A stretch of 64,000 bases of DNA from Moritella viscosa (GCA_000953735.1 LN554852.1:1871846-1935845), one strand, 5' to 3'. Shown: positions 1-10,971, counted from the first letter of the stretch. The notes: generated by a model from the sequence alone, not told the origin. Program-made: numbers and translations.

Positions 1-395
1 TCTGGTTCAATGTAACTAAGTGTGGCATTAAGTGCGCGTTGCAAGTCGACAAATTTAAATGGCTTGGGCAAAATTGCGATCGCACCCGCTTGTTTCACTT
101 GATCTAAGACTGAAAATCGTTGCTCGCTAGAAATGAGCATAAAGGCAATATTTTCAGTAAGCACATTAGATTTAACGTATTCAGCCAATTCAGCCCCAGA
201 TCCATCTTCAAAGTACATCGCGCTGATGATCAAATCTGGAATAAATCCGGTTAAGCTTTCCTTTGCCTGCTCGATTGAAACAAGGCATTCGATATTATCA
301 ACACCAGCATCATGTAATTGTGTTGTAATAAATTTACGTTGTGTACTAGAAGGCTCAATTAATAAAATGGACAGATCACGAACTTCAAGACTCAT
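1..395 (-). CDS. response regulator with degenerate receiver domain (partial, runs off left edge)
   Basis: The minus strand encodes the N-terminal 131 residues of a protein opening with a CheY-like receiver domain. The start ATG at 393-395 has AAGGA five bases upstream. The fold landmarks are visible: a hydrophobic first strand (ILLIEPS), the DLIIS strand, the conserved Ser (LISSEQ) and the conserved Lys in LPKPF. The usual phosphoacceptor Asp is replaced: the motif reads PDLIISAMYFEDG, with Ala where Asp is expected, and the first acidic pair is reduced to one Glu. This is therefore probably a pseudo-receiver that does not accept phosphate in the normal way. The output part lies beyond the window, so its role (second receiver, diguanylate cyclase, other) cannot be told. 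Confidence 0.8.
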   Translation of the reverse strand, partial: MSLEVRDLSILLIEPSSTQRKFITTQLHDAGVDNIECLVSIEQAKESLTGFIPDLIISAMYFEDGSGAELAEYVKSNVLTENIAFMLISSEQRFSVLDQVKQAGAIAILPKPFKFVDLQRALNATLSYIEP

Positions 396-1322
396 ATGAT
401 TCCTTGTTATATAAGTTGATATTACAGCTGAATGGTCAACAGTATGACTAATGTATTATAGTCGCTATAAATTACCGTGACTTAATAAGATAGTCTAGTT
501 TTAGCTCGATAAATAGTGACATTGATTGCCCATATTATTTTATTCTTGTAAATAATATACTGAACTGATTAATTTGTAGTTACTTAATTTACCCCCGAGT
601 TGAAGATGAAGAGGGTTTTATAGTAAACGATAGCCGATAGTAATTTTAATTCCTACCATGATTTTATCTCGAAATGAGTTAGCACTTTTAATTCAATCAT
701 CATAAGTGAATATAAATTCCCCATTCATTTGTGTATGTTTAAACTTTAGCCACTTTAATTTAACTGGCTATAATCTGTGCTTAATGAAAACAGTACGATA
801 GATTAATTTATACATATATTGTTATTGTTATTGGTATTTAGGTAAAACTATCACGGATTTTTAAAAGATAGTCAGGTTTCTCTATAGCCAAAAATTAAAA
901 TACCCAGTCAGGTAGCTCGTCTTGTATATAAGTCTAAATTAATGATTATAGAATGACTCCTTCTTGAATGTGATGATGATTTAATCATATTAAATTTCAA
1001 TCGATTACCTGTTTTTATTCGTAGGTTAATTTGATTTTATAGACGTAACATTGTGTAAATTCTATAAATTTAAAAGGAGTCATTGGGGGGGGGGGAGGAA
1101 CCATTTACAATGACTATCCGCTTTATATTTTTTGATGCTTTAAGTAACGGAGTTACGAGTCATTCGCAACGTGTAATATTTTTAGAAACAGTTGAGTATT
1201 GAATAAACGAGGGGTTTACAACTATACAGATGCAGAGGACTAACATTTATTACCGCAGCCCTTGAGCCTTAGGTCTATATTGTCTACAATAGCGCACTTT
1301 TTGTTTACTACAGGTCACGAAC
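396..1322. other. long intergenic region
   Basis: About 930 AT-rich bases between a minus-strand regulator and the plus-strand DUF3297 gene. I see no convincing gene or RNA. It holds an 11-base G homopolymer (1085-1095), directly followed by a GGAGG-like sequence and a 30-codon ORF starting ATG at 1110 (ends 1202). That ORF has no recognisable similarity and is weakly supported. Confidence 0.5.
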
Positions 1323-1571
1323 ATGAACGATATTAAATCGAAACCAGCTTTACCGGATCGCCTTTCGGGCAATCCCCGCAGCCCACATCATATAGAAGAA
1401 GTTTTCCAGCACGACATTGGTATTATGCTTAATGGTAAAGAGCGTTTCGATGTTGAAGAATATTGTATCAGTGAAGGTTGGGTAAAAGTACCGTCACATA
1501 AAGCGTTGGACCGTCGCGGTCAACCGCTTATGATGACGATAAAAGGAACTGTTGAATCGTTTTATCGTTAA
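1323..1571 (+). CDS. DUF3297 family protein
   Basis: An 82-residue protein that matches, from memory, the small conserved DUF3297 family along its whole length. The family signature is seen in LPDRLSGNPRSPHH, the central LNGKER and VEEYCISEGW segments, and the closing RRGQPL and KGTVE segments. Length is normal for the family. The function is not established. It stands alone, with no close plus-strand neighbour, and is followed by a convergent hairpin at 1684-1712. Confidence 0.9.
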   Translation: MNDIKSKPALPDRLSGNPRSPHHIEEVFQHDIGIMLNGKERFDVEEYCISEGWVKVPSHKALDRRGQPLMMTIKGTVESFYR

Positions 1572-1683
1572 GACGTGCCATTGAAAAATAGATAACTTAG
1601 TTAAGGGTAATCCCTCTTAGTGAGTTGGCGATATTGTGACGTATTTTTGCAATGCCACTTATTATTTGAATCTAAGTCATCGC

Positions 1684-1712
1684 AAAAGGGCCTGGAGAAA
1701 TTTAGGCCCATT
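1684..1712 (-). terminator. hairpin terminator between convergent genes
   Basis: Inverted repeat GGGCCT (1688-1693) and AGGCCC (1704-1709) with a 10-base loop. Read on the minus strand it is followed by TTTTG, which suits termination of the lipoprotein gene ending at 1725. Confidence 0.55.
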
Positions 1713-1724
1713 TAGCTGTAAAGG

Positions 1725-2753
1725 CTAATTATCAAGGTCGCTTAACATATGTTGCTTATAAGCCGTATCAGCATCTGTTGTTTCAAACTTTGCTAACTTA
1801 GCAGTAAGCGCGAGTTCAAACGTTTGTACTTGAGCCTTGTATGACAAGTTTGATAGGTCTTGACCGATAAACTTAGTGCCTAACCCTTCGAGTGTGGTGC
1901 GATAGTGTAAAACAATCTGTTCACGTTGTTTTATATCAAGTCCATTGATCCAGCTTACATCTGTCGTTATATGCTCTGCACGTTGAATCCCATTTGTGAT
2001 TAAGTTCGCTGTTGTTGTCAGCAACGCTGTATCCCGAGGGCTGGTAATGATAATGGTATTAAGCTGTTGTAAGCCCTGCGATACATTATTGTAGCTTAGT
2101 GGAATTAATTGCTGATTTAATAGGTTAAATTGATCTTCTAATGGAAAGTAATAGTCTGCTGTAACAATATTTATTTCGAGTTCACTGATTTTTTTCTGTA
2201 ACTTATCTCGTTCAAACTCTTGTCTTGAAACTAAATAATCTTCCTCAATCATATTTATGATGTGGCTTAAATCTTGATTAATAATCACGAAGTCTCTTTG
2301 CCATACAGTGTCTATTTTGGGCGCTAGATATTCAATATCAGCTAAGGGCTGAGCTAAAAATACAGTAACCTGAGTTTTTGTTTTTTGTGCTTTAATTAAT
2401 TCATTACTGACCTCTGCAATATCTTCTAAAACAGTACTCTCTGATGGACCGCCAAAAAAACCTTGATCATTGGGATCAAACCTATTCACTAGCTTACGCA
2501 TACTGATTAAGTTTTTTTGAATAGATTTCCAAGTATTGGGTGCATAGGTAGCAAAATTTTCATCTTTCGCCCTTAGGTAATTTTGCTCAACTTTCGTTAC
2601 CGCATCATTTACGCGTTGATTGAGGCGTGAGTTACTGATTTTAGTTTGTTGGAGTTCTACTGCTGTCGATGATTTTTTTTCAAAGCTAGCACAACCTGTG
2701 ACAAGTGTTATAAATACAAGCGTATGAGTGAGTTTAAATAAGTGCATATTCAT
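1725..2753 (-). CDS. predicted lipoprotein, unknown function
   Basis: A 342-residue protein with a typical lipoprotein signal: a short hydrophobic stretch ending in the lipobox LVTGC (Cys at residue 21). The mature part is rich in predicted helices, with many Lys, Glu and Gln and no recognisable enzyme motif. Residues about 185-195 (DKLQKKISELE) could form a short coiled coil. Residue +2 after the Cys is Ala, which by the usual Lol rule favours the outer membrane. It is a single gene, separated by 225 bases from the sensor kinase, and is not obviously part of that operon. I do not recognise the family. Confidence 0.75.
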   Translation of the reverse strand: MNMHLFKLTHTLVFITLVTGCASFEKKSSTAVELQQTKISNSRLNQRVNDAVTKVEQNYLRAKDENFATYAPNTWKSIQKNLISMRKLVNRFDPNDQGFFGGPSESTVLEDIAEVSNELIKAQKTKTQVTVFLAQPLADIEYLAPKIDTVWQRDFVIINQDLSHIINMIEEDYLVSRQEFERDKLQKKISELEINIVTADYYFPLEDQFNLLNQQLIPLSYNNVSQGLQQLNTIIITSPRDTALLTTTANLITNGIQRAEHITTDVSWINGLDIKQREQIVLHYRTTLEGLGTKFIGQDLSNLSYKAQVQTFELALTAKLAKFETTDADTAYKQHMLSDLDN

Positions 2754-2978
2754 CCATCCTAAAGGGGGGGTGAGAGTGGAATAACCGTAATTTAATGGTT
2801 TGTATAAGACTAGTGTGAGTTAATATATTTGTTGTTAAAATAAGGATAAGTAGTGATAACTATTAGAAAAGTTTGATCTAGAGTGAATAAAATGATTGAG
2901 AGATAAGAGTTTGAGTTGTTCTGAATAATTTTAAAGGAAATCTACAGCCTAGCTGGTTGAACTAAGCTGCAGTCAAAC

Positions 2979-4445
2979 CTATATGTTCCCACTTGTCGGT
3001 AAACTAAAGCTGAACGTTGTACCTTGGCTTAGCACGCTAGATACTGAGATCTTGGCATGGTGCAATGAAAGTAGTTTTGCAACAATAGCAAGTCCTAACC
3101 CCGAGTTACCTTGTTGACCATTGACGGTATTTTTAGCCCTAAAATGAGCATCAAAAATCCGCTCAACATCTTCCTTCGGAATACCCACGCCAGAATCGGC
3201 AACACTAATGATTAGCTGGTTATCTTTAGGCTGTAAATGGATCTTAATACTGTCACCAGATTGACAGTGTCTTAGGGCATTATCAACGAGGTTGGTTAGT
3301 ACTCGCTCCAATTTAGCAATGTCGGCAATGGCTTGTAGACTTGGGTCTTTAGGCTCAATGGAAAGGGTAATCTTCTTTTGTTGTGCTTGTAGCTGGAATT
3401 TGCTTAATACGTCTTGTGCTAACTCAGCAACAGCGACAGGTTCTTGGTATAGGCTTACTGTATTGCTGTCGAGTTGAGCTAGTTCGATGATCTGCTCGAC
3501 AAGACGCTGTAATTGATTAGCGTTCTTTTGTGCCACTTGAATAAAGTCACTCCCAGCGGCTTCAGGATATTGTAACAACCAAGTTTCAAGATAACCTTTT
3601 AAGGATGCTAGCGGGGTTTTGAGATCGTGTGAGATATGTGAAAGCATTTCTCGGCGTAGTTGTTCTGTCGATTTAATTTGCGTTAATTGATTGTGTATCT
3701 TATTTTCTAATGACGAAAAGTTATTATGCAGGTTAATAATTTCATTCGCGGCATATTGATTCGGTGTTGACGTTGAAACAGTCGTGAAGTCATTTTTGAC
3801 AAAATTAGTTATATCTTGATCTAGTTGACTAATAGGTCTGACGAGCCGTGCAAAAATGAACACCAGTAGTATAAAGGCTAATGCGAAGAAAATAATCAAC
3901 ACAGCAAGGATCTTATATATATCACTGTCGAATGCTAGGTTCTTTACAATACTATCGTATTTATCACCGCCGAGGATAACAAAGACATAGCCAATTTGTT
4001 GGTTGTTTTGGAATATAGGCGCAGCTGAGAACAGTTTTTGCTGATTAGGACTTCTAGGGTTATCTGCATAAATAGGGTAGCCCGCCCCCTTAATAAACCG
4101 TTCGAGTGGTTTAATGTCAATAGAATTACGTTTGATCTTACTTGGTTCAGCGGCATATACTAATAGCTTACCTTGGCTATCGGTGATGTATATTTCATAG
4201 CTGGGACCAAGTAGCATTAAGCTATGGAAGGCGGGTTTTAGTGCTGTTCGACTAATATCGCCTTGTTGTAAATCCTCTGAATAGTGGATTATTTGCTGAG
4301 CTAAGTTTTTGTGTAGTGTTTGTTCTACGCGGGCTGAGTTCGTATCGGTAATTACACAATAAATAAAAAACAATCCCGTTGCCATAGTGACAAACAAAAT
4401 AATCAACGGAAATGTTATCTGTCCTAGCAAGGATCTATGTGACAT
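2979..4445 (-). CDS. membrane sensor histidine kinase (two-component)
   Basis: An inner-membrane sensor kinase of 488 residues. Start ATG at 4443-4445 is chosen over an upstream ATG because GGAGG lies six bases before it and it overlaps the regulator gene by only 11 bases. Layout: TM1 near residues 6-33, a periplasmic sensor domain of about 140 residues, TM2 with the string LAVLIIFFALAFILLVFIF, a HAMP linker (RPISQLDQD), the HisKA box HISHDLKTPL with the phosphorylated His, the N box NLVDNALRH, and ATP-lid motifs DSGVGIP and GNSGLGLAI. It surely pairs with the OmpR-type regulator just upstream. The signal is unknown. Confidence 0.93.
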   Translation of the reverse strand: MSHRSLLGQITFPLIILFVTMATGLFFIYCVITDTNSARVEQTLHKNLAQQIIHYSEDLQQGDISRTALKPAFHSLMLLGPSYEIYITDSQGKLLVYAAEPSKIKRNSIDIKPLERFIKGAGYPIYADNPRSPNQQKLFSAAPIFQNNQQIGYVFVILGGDKYDSIVKNLAFDSDIYKILAVLIIFFALAFILLVFIFARLVRPISQLDQDITNFVKNDFTTVSTSTPNQYAANEIINLHNNFSSLENKIHNQLTQIKSTEQLRREMLSHISHDLKTPLASLKGYLETWLLQYPEAAGSDFIQVAQKNANQLQRLVEQIIELAQLDSNTVSLYQEPVAVAELAQDVLSKFQLQAQQKKITLSIEPKDPSLQAIADIAKLERVLTNLVDNALRHCQSGDSIKIHLQPKDNQLIISVADSGVGIPKEDVERIFDAHFRAKNTVNGQQGNSGLGLAIVAKLLSLHHAKISVSSVLSQGTTFSFSLPTSGNI

Positions 4446-5139
4446 CGGAGACCTCCAGCTTATAACCAACGCCCCATACTGTTTTGATGTAAGTGGGTTT
4501 TGCTGGATTTGGCTCAATTTTATTTCTTAATCTATTCATGTGTGAGTTGACGGTATGTTCATAACAGTCGTTATGATAATCCCATACTTCAGCAAGCAAT
4601 TGTTCTCTGCTATACACGCGGCCAGGAGATTTGGCTAAAAAGAATAATAAAGAAAATTCAGTACTCGTCAGCGTTATTAATTCTTTATTTCGATACACAC
4701 AATGCGTTGCTTGGTCTATGATTAAATCTGCAATCTTAATTTGTTCTGGCACTATGTTATTTGCTGCTTGTGCATTACTACGACGAAGTAGGGCTTTTAC
4801 GCGCGCTTGTAATTCTAATACGCTAAATGGTTTAGCAAGGTAATCATCCGCACCAGCTTCTAGACCTTGAACACGGTCTAACTCTTCTGTGCGAGCGGTT
4901 AACATCATGATTGGAATAATAGCGTCATGGCTTCTTATTGTTTTACATATGTCTAATCCATCCATATCGGGCAGATTGAGGTCTAACAAAATAAGCTGGA
5001 ACTCGTTGTCGTGTAATAGTTGAAATGCATCTTTAGCGTTGTGGCAGCAAGTCACTTTGTTACCAATTATCTCTAGATTGATGCGAATTAAATTTGCGAT
5101 ATCCTGTTGATCTTCTACCACCAATACGTGTGTATTCAT
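4435..5139 (-). CDS. OmpR/PhoB-family response regulator
   Basis: A 234-residue DNA-binding response regulator. The start used is ATG 5137-5139 (MNTHVLVVED), preceded by GAGG; a longer frame reaching 5190 would add 17 residues before the first receiver strand and is unlikely. The receiver shows VVEDQ, the phosphoacceptor Asp in LLDLNLPDMDG, Thr in MMLTA and Lys in LAKPF. The C-terminal winged helix has the usual ending, HMNRLRNKIE and VWGVGYKLE. It is the first gene of a two-gene operon with the kinase, whose start codon overlaps its stop. The target genes are not evident. Confidence 0.95.
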   Translation of the reverse strand: MNTHVLVVEDQQDIANLIRINLEIIGNKVTCCHNAKDAFQLLHDNEFQLILLDLNLPDMDGLDICKTIRSHDAIIPIMMLTARTEELDRVQGLEAGADDYLAKPFSVLELQARVKALLRRSNAQAANNIVPEQIKIADLIIDQATHCVYRNKELITLTSTEFSLLFFLAKSPGRVYSREQLLAEVWDYHNDCYEHTVNSHMNRLRNKIEPNPAKPTYIKTVWGVGYKLEVSDVT

Positions 5140-5369
5140 TGTATTTTTACCTCTTATCGCATTTCGACATATGTTTATTAATCTTATCACTGTGTATTGA
5201 TATTAATCGCAACTCTAGACATAGAGCATATCAGCCTTAGTTAGTGCGATCTACGTTGGATTTTTTTATAAGCGGTTGTATTGATATCATACATATGCAC
5301 ATTTATTTATGCATTTTTATTTATCTTCACTACCGTTAAATTATACCCTAAATATAAGAGTGTAACAGC

Positions 5370-5825
5370 ATGCTTGGCCAGATAACCGAAACTGATAAAT
5401 TAATCTTGTTATACAAATATGAAACTCAGGGGACGTTAGAGGCTGAATCTGTACTTGATATTTCTGATGAAGAAGCGCGTTTTATCCGTACTTCGGGTGA
5501 ATATATTTTGTGGGAGGCGGGTAAACGTGACTTTGATTATCCTGAAGTGGCGAATTCACATTGGTTAGAAACCACTTATCGTGGACAAGCGGCTAAATTA
5601 GATTGTTTACAAACTCGGGATGCGATCTTATGTCCTTTATTTATGAGAGATCAGTTCTATGGTGAGTGGCATATACATAATGGCTTTTTACGGATGAATA
5701 TAGAGTCATCACATCATCATATCGAATTGTTCTCGGTAGCGAGTGATGACTGTAATATTCATCCGATATTATTGTTTAAGGACAAGGAGCTAGTAGGTTC
5801 GGCGAATATAACGTTAATGGTGTAG
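5370..5825 (+). CDS. conserved hypothetical protein
   Basis: A 151-residue soluble protein without signal peptide or membrane segment. It is acidic and has no motif I can assign; notable are a His-rich stretch (SSHHHIELF) near residue 115 and several Trp/Tyr residues. It starts at ATG 5370 with a weak AGAGTG upstream and stands alone, divergent from the two-component operon. The coding character is plausible from length and codon use, but function is unknown. Confidence 0.65.
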   Translation: MLGQITETDKLILLYKYETQGTLEAESVLDISDEEARFIRTSGEYILWEAGKRDFDYPEVANSHWLETTYRGQAAKLDCLQTRDAILCPLFMRDQFYGEWHIHNGFLRMNIESSHHHIELFSVASDDCNIHPILLFKDKELVGSANITLMV

Positions 5826-6462
5826 AAATAGTGGAGAATAACAGATAGTTTTCACTGTTTGATATGTAAAACCATTTAATTTGATAGTTATAGCTGATTA
5901 ATCATCATCAAACGCACGTTTAAATTATGGAATCGTTAGTTTTAGTTTATTATATTTTAACCTTTGCTGCTGTAAAATTAGCCATGAATAACCCATGATA
6001 AGTATAAAATGTAAAAAAATTACACTTTATAATAAAAAGTAACAACATATGTCTATTTGTTTCATAGTGTCATTTGTAGACATTATACCATTTTGATATC
6101 CCACTTCATTTCAAACGAAACCCTTTCATGTTAGTCATGTAAATCATTGAAGATTAAAATAATTTAATCTTGTCAACTGTACTTCAAAGATGCTTTAATC
6201 TTAGCTAGATAATTATTTATTTTACGTTTAATCCACATTTTAGATTCTAATTTCCATTTGAAATGAGGTAAGTTAATATAAATTGTTGTTGCGTTAAGTC
6301 ACATTTTTGTGAACAATCGTTAGTGACAAATAACTCTCTTCATTTTGAATATGAAGGGGTTAAATCCGATATTTTGTACTGATGCTTCTCCGTACCTCAT
6401 GCTATATGGGATACACATGGAACGTAGTATTTTATCTTTGATGTTGAAACAGACAGGAACAG
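5826..6462. other. intergenic region upstream of pntAB
   Basis: About 640 very AT-rich bases with many stops in all frames. It must hold the pntAB promoter, but I cannot place it with confidence. No RNA gene seen. Confidence 0.5.
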
Positions 6463-8007
6463 ATGATGCAAATAGGTATACCAAGAGAGAGCCTCAAAGG
6501 TGAAACTCGAGTTGCTGCAACACCAGCAACGGTTGAGCAGTTACAAAAATTAGGCTTTTCAGTATTGGTTGAAAGCAATGCGGGTCAATTAGCTAATTTT
6601 AGTGACGCTACTTTTGAAGCGGCTGGAGCAACGATATCGGAAGATACCAAACAAGTTTGGGCTTCTGACATTGTACTAAAAGTTAATGCGCCAGCGAATG
6701 ACAAAGAAATTAAGTTATTACAAAAAGGCACTTCATTAATCAGCTTTATTTGGCCAGCCCAAAATGAAGCACTTTTAGAGAAACTTGCAAAACGTGAAAT
6801 TAATGTTTTAGCAATGGATTCTGTGCCACGTATTTCACGTTCACAGTCACTTGATGCATTGAGCTCAATGGCTAATATCGCCGGTTACCGTGCAGTAATC
6901 GAATCTGCGAATGAATTTGGCCGTTTCTTTACTGGTCAAATTACCGCTGCTGGCAAAGTACCACCTGCCAAGGTACTGATCATTGGTGCTGGTGTTGCTG
7001 GTCTTGCTGCCGTAGGCGCTGCGGGTAGCTTAGGTGCGATTGTTCGTGCGTACGATACGCGTCCTGAAGTTAAAGAACAGATCACCAGTTTGGGTGCTGA
7101 ATTCTTAACGGTAGACTTTGACGAGTCTGCGGGTTCTGGTGACGGTTACGCGAAAGTCATGAGTGACGACTATAAAGTTCAAGAGCAGAAAATGCTTGCT
7201 GAGCAAGTTGCTGATGCTGATATCATCATTACCACTGCATTAATTCCTGGTCGTCCAGCACCACGCCTAATTAGCCAAGAAATGGTTGATGCAATGAAAG
7301 CGGGTAGTGTGATTGTCGATTTAGCTGCAGTGAACGGCGGTAACGTTGAACCAAGTGTGGTTGATAAAGTTATTACGACTGACGGTGGTGTTAAAGTCAT
7401 CGGTTATAACGAAATGGCTCGTCGCCTACCAGCACAAGCATCACAGCTTTACGGTACCAATTTAGTTAACTTACTTAAATTACTCACACCAGAAAAAGAC
7501 GGTGAAATGACCATCAACTTTGACGATGTTGTTCAACGTGGTGTGACGGTAATTAAAGACGGTGAAATTACTTGGCCTGCGCCACCGATTCAAGTTTCAG
7601 CAGCGCCTCAAGCAGCGAAACAAGAAGAAGTGAAAGAAGCGCCAGCTAAACCTGAAAAGAAAAAAACAGGTATCTATAAGGCATTATTAGCGGGTGGCGG
7701 TATCTGGGCATATTCAGCGCTAGCAAATTATGTTCCTGCTGAATTTTTAAATCACTTAATGGTATTCGCACTGGCTTGTGTGATTGGTTATTACTTGATT
7801 TGGGATGTGGCTGCATCATTACATACGCCGCTGATGAGTGTAACGAATGCGATTTCAGGTATTGTTATTCTTGGTGCTTTCTTCCAAATGGGCGCAGAGA
7901 GTGGTCTTGTAACCTTACTCGCATTCCTCGGCACATTTATTGCCACTATCAACATCGCCGGTGGTTTTGCCGTTACTGAGCGTATGCTGAAAATGTTCCG
8001 TAAATAA
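6463..8007 (+). CDS. pntA: NAD(P) transhydrogenase subunit alpha
   Basis: The alpha subunit of the membrane proton-translocating transhydrogenase, which transfers hydride between NADH and NADP+ driven by the proton gradient. The 514-residue length matches the family. The N-terminal NAD-binding domain I opens with IGIPRE and holds [10 protein letters not shown], the Rossmann motif [11 protein letters not shown] and [17 protein letters not shown] charged Ala/Glu/Lys/Pro linker near residues 385-402 leads to about four C-terminal membrane helices. Two adjacent ATGs (6463, 6466) are possible; AGGA upstream suits either, and homologs often begin with one Met. It forms an operon with pntB, 11 bases downstream. 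Confidence 0.97.
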   Translation: MMQIGIPRESLKGETRVAATPATVEQLQKLGFSVLVESNAGQLANFSDATFEAAGATISEDTKQVWASDIVLKVNAPANDKEIKLLQKGTSLISFIWPAQNEALLEKLAKREINVLAMDSVPRISRSQSLDALSSMANIAGYRAVIESANEFGRFFTGQITAAGKVPPAKVLIIGAGVAGLAAVGAAGSLGAIVRAYDTRPEVKEQITSLGAEFLTVDFDESAGSGDGYAKVMSDDYKVQEQKMLAEQVADADIIITTALIPGRPAPRLISQEMVDAMKAGSVIVDLAAVNGGNVEPSVVDKVITTDGGVKVIGYNEMARRLPAQASQLYGTNLVNLLKLLTPEKDGEMTINFDDVVQRGVTVIKDGEITWPAPPIQVSAAPQAAKQEEVKEAPAKPEKKKTGIYKALLAGGGIWAYSALANYVPAEFLNHLMVFALACVIGYYLIWDVAASLHTPLMSVTNAISGIVILGAFFQMGAESGLVTLLAFLGTFIATINIAGGFAVTERMLKMFRK

Positions 8008-8018
8008 GGATTTTTATA

Positions 8019-9554
8019 ATGTCTCAAGAATCAATTGAAGCTGCACAACATGCTATCAATGCTGCGCAAGTAGCGGTAGATGCAGCAACACAAGCCGCGC
8101 AATTGGCACAGGTTGCAGTTGCAGAACAAGCACCTGTTGCTGTTGGCGTGGTACAGGAAGTTACAGTCGCAACGGGTGGTAAAAGTATTTTAGAAGCGGC
8201 ATATATCGCTGCAGCGGTACTGTTTGTACTTGCTCTTGCTGCGTTATCAAAGCAAGAAACGGCTCAGAAAGGTATTTATGTCGGTATTCTGGGCATGATT
8301 GTAGCGGTTGTTGCAACATTATTTAGTAGTGACGTAACAAATATCGGTTATATCATTGCCGCTATGCTTGCTGGTGGTGCATTTGGTGTACGCTGGGCAA
8401 ACAAAGTCGGAATGACTGAAATGCCAGAAATGGTTGCGATCCTAAACAGCTTCGGCGGTTTGGCGGCTGTATTTATCGGTTACAACAGTTATATCGAATA
8501 CAATATTACAGATCCAGTTATGTTAAGTATTCACTTAACGTTAATCTTCCTGGGCGTATTCATCGGTATCGTTACATTTGTTGGTTCATTAATTGCTTGG
8601 GGTAAATTAAACGGTCGTGTTAAATCGAGCGCGTTAATGTTACCACACCGCCATAAAATGAACTTAGTTGCATTACTTGCTACTATTTACCTGATGTTCT
8701 CGTTTGTTGGTGCTGGTTTTGAAGGCAACACGACTGCATTAGTATTAATGAGTCTTATCGCAATCGTATTTGGTGCGCATTTGGTGCTATCAATTGGTGG
8801 TGCGGATATGCCAGTTGTTGTATCTATGCTTAACTCTTATTCTGGTTGGGCTGGTGCAGCTACAGGTCTTATCTTAGGTAATGATTTGTTAATCGTAACA
8901 GGTGCGCTCGTTGGTTCTTCAGGTGCAATTTTAAGTTATGTAATGTGTAAAGCGATGAACCGTTCGTTTATCTCTGTTATTGCAGGCGGCTTCGGTAACG
9001 ATGTTGTTGCACCAACAGGCGATGAAGATCAAGGTGTTCACGTTGAAACATCTGCTGCTGAAGTTGCTGAAATGCTAATGGGTTCTAAGCGTGTAATCAT
9101 CACTCCAGGTTATGGTATGGCTGTAGCGCAAGCGCAGTATCCTGTATTTGCAATCACGAAGAAACTGCGTGACGCGGGTGTTGATGTGCGCTTTGGTATT
9201 CACCCTGTAGCGGGTCGTTTACCTGGACACATGAACGTGTTACTTGCTGAAGCAAAAGTACCTTACGATATCGTATTAGAGATGGATGAGATCAACGGCG
9301 ATTTCAACGATACTGATACAGTACTTGTAATTGGTGCAAATGATACGGTTAACCCAGCAGCGAAAGAAGAAAACTCGCCAATCTCAGGTATGCCAGTACT
9401 AGAAGTATGGAATGCAACGAACGTTGTTGTATTCAAACGTAGTATGGCAACTGGTTATGCTGGTGTTCAAAACCCATTATTCTTCAAAGAAAATACAACT
9501 ATGTTATTTGGCGATGCTAAAGAAAGCGTAGAAGAAATCTTCAAAGCAATGTAA
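8019..9554 (+). CDS. pntB: NAD(P) transhydrogenase subunit beta, with N-terminal extension
   Basis: The beta subunit, carrying most membrane helices (domain II) and the NADP-binding domain III. The membrane part contains [22 protein letters not shown], here noted only in part ([14 protein letters not shown]). Domain III shows [13 protein letters not shown], the [16 protein letters not shown] segment and the GANDTVNP loop. At 511 residues it is about 50 longer than the E. coli type: an Ala/Gln/Val-rich helix-forming segment precedes the usual first helix ([10 protein letters not shown] near residue 61). AAGGA sits at the right distance before ATG 8019, so the extension seems real. A strong terminator follows. 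Confidence 0.97.
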   Translation: MSQESIEAAQHAINAAQVAVDAATQAAQLAQVAVAEQAPVAVGVVQEVTVATGGKSILEAAYIAAAVLFVLALAALSKQETAQKGIYVGILGMIVAVVATLFSSDVTNIGYIIAAMLAGGAFGVRWANKVGMTEMPEMVAILNSFGGLAAVFIGYNSYIEYNITDPVMLSIHLTLIFLGVFIGIVTFVGSLIAWGKLNGRVKSSALMLPHRHKMNLVALLATIYLMFSFVGAGFEGNTTALVLMSLIAIVFGAHLVLSIGGADMPVVVSMLNSYSGWAGAATGLILGNDLLIVTGALVGSSGAILSYVMCKAMNRSFISVIAGGFGNDVVAPTGDEDQGVHVETSAAEVAEMLMGSKRVIITPGYGMAVAQAQYPVFAITKKLRDAGVDVRFGIHPVAGRLPGHMNVLLAEAKVPYDIVLEMDEINGDFNDTDTVLVIGANDTVNPAAKEENSPISGMPVLEVWNATNVVVFKRSMATGYAGVQNPLFFKENTTMLFGDAKESVEEIFKAM

Positions 9555-9600
9555 TTGCGATGTCAGTATCGGTTAAATGATACAAGATTTTTTGAAGATA

Positions 9601-9630
9601 GAAGGAGCCGAAAGGCTCCTTCTTTTGTTT
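9601..9630 (+). terminator. rho-independent terminator of pntAB
   Basis: Perfect 9-bp stem GAAGGAGCC / GGCTCCTTC with a GAAA tetraloop, followed by TTTTGTTT. Confidence 0.93.
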
Positions 9631-9780
9631 TATAATGAGTGACAATTTGTCTATTTAATTATTTTTTATATCTCAGCCATTTTTTTGCCACATCGCTATG
9701 AATTTAGAGATTGTGATGGTATAAATAAGTGAAATGTTAGGTTTAATACGTAGTTTAATTACAAGCAGATAGGGAATACC

Positions 9781-10971
9781 ATGTTTGAGAAAATCGTTAC
9801 AGCAGCAGCAGATCCAATTTTAGGTTTAACTGAAGCATTTGCTAAAGATCCACGCGCCGAAAAAATCAATTTAGGTGTAGGTATTTATAAAGATGAAACC
9901 GGTCAAACGCCTATCTTAAAATCAGTTAAATTAGCAGAGCAAAAGTTAATTGATGAAGAAAAAAGTAAAAGTTATTTAAGTATTGAAGGCCATAAAGCGT
10001 ATGCGTCTGCAGTACAAAGACTATTATTTGGTGCTGATAGCGAGGTTGTAACAAAGCAACGTGCAATTACAGCACAAGCACCGGGTGGTACTGGTGCACT
10101 ACGTACAGCTGCCGATTTTATCAAAAATCATTTAACAAGTAATCGCATTTGGGTAAGTAATCCAACATGGGCAAATCACGGTAATGTTTTCAATACTGCG
10201 GGTTTAGAAGTTAAGCAGTATGCATATTATAATGCTGAAACGCGTGGTTTAGATTTCAACGTAATGCTCGCATCTCTAGCAGAAGCGGAAGCGGGTGATG
10301 TTGTACTTTTCCACGGTTGCTGCCATAACCCAACGGGTATTGATCCAACGCTTGAGCAGTGGACTACACTTGCGCAATTATGTGCGAACAAAAAACTATT
10401 ACCTTTGTTTGATTTTGCATACCAAGGTTTTGCAACAGGTGTTGAAGAAGATGCTGCAGGTCTACGTGTATTTACAGCGCATTGTGAAGAACTATTAGTT
10501 GCGAATTCTTTCTCTAAAAACTTTGGTTTGTACAATGAACGTGTTGGCGGTCTAACGTTAGTAGCGAAAGATCAAGATGTTGCGGCTGCAGCATTTAGTC
10601 AAATTAAATCTGGTATTCGTGCAAACTACTCAAATCCACCTGCACATGGTGCAGCGGTTGTTGCGATTATTCTTGATGATGAAACATTACGTAATCAATG
10701 GATTGCTGAAGTAGCTGAAATGCGTGTTCGTATCCACGAAATGCGTGAGCTATTTGTAGCAACACTTGCTGAAATGGGTGTGACAGGTGACTATAGCTTC
10801 ATTACTCGTCAGAACGGAATGTTCTCATTCTCAGGTCTTACTAAAGAACAAGTTGCTACATTAAAAGATGAGCATGCTGTTTACATTGTCGGTTCTGGCC
10901 GTATCAGTGTTGCAGGTATGACTAAAGATAATATGCAGCCTTTATGTAAAGCGATTGCTGCTGTACTTTAA
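9781..10971 (+). CDS. aspC: aromatic/aspartate aminotransferase (class I, PLP)
   Basis: A 396-residue cytoplasmic PLP enzyme that interconverts aspartate and 2-oxoglutarate with oxaloacetate and glutamate. It matches the AspC/TyrB family end to end: opening [21 protein letters not shown], the cofactor residues in CHNPTG (Asn183) and FDFAYQG (Asp211, Tyr214), the Schiff-base Lys246 in [15 protein letters not shown], and a C-terminal SGRISVAGM with the substrate-binding Arg. AspC and TyrB are hard to tell apart by eye; the position next to no aromatic-pathway gene leaves aspC as the likelier name. It is monocistronic, with a terminator right behind. Confidence 0.93.
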   Translation: MFEKIVTAAADPILGLTEAFAKDPRAEKINLGVGIYKDETGQTPILKSVKLAEQKLIDEEKSKSYLSIEGHKAYASAVQRLLFGADSEVVTKQRAITAQAPGGTGALRTAADFIKNHLTSNRIWVSNPTWANHGNVFNTAGLEVKQYAYYNAETRGLDFNVMLASLAEAEAGDVVLFHGCCHNPTGIDPTLEQWTTLAQLCANKKLLPLFDFAYQGFATGVEEDAAGLRVFTAHCEELLVANSFSKNFGLYNERVGGLTLVAKDQDVAAAAFSQIKSGIRANYSNPPAHGAAVVAIILDDETLRNQWIAEVAEMRVRIHEMRELFVATLAEMGVTGDYSFITRQNGMFSFSGLTKEQVATLKDEHAVYIVGSGRISVAGMTKDNMQPLCKAIAAVL

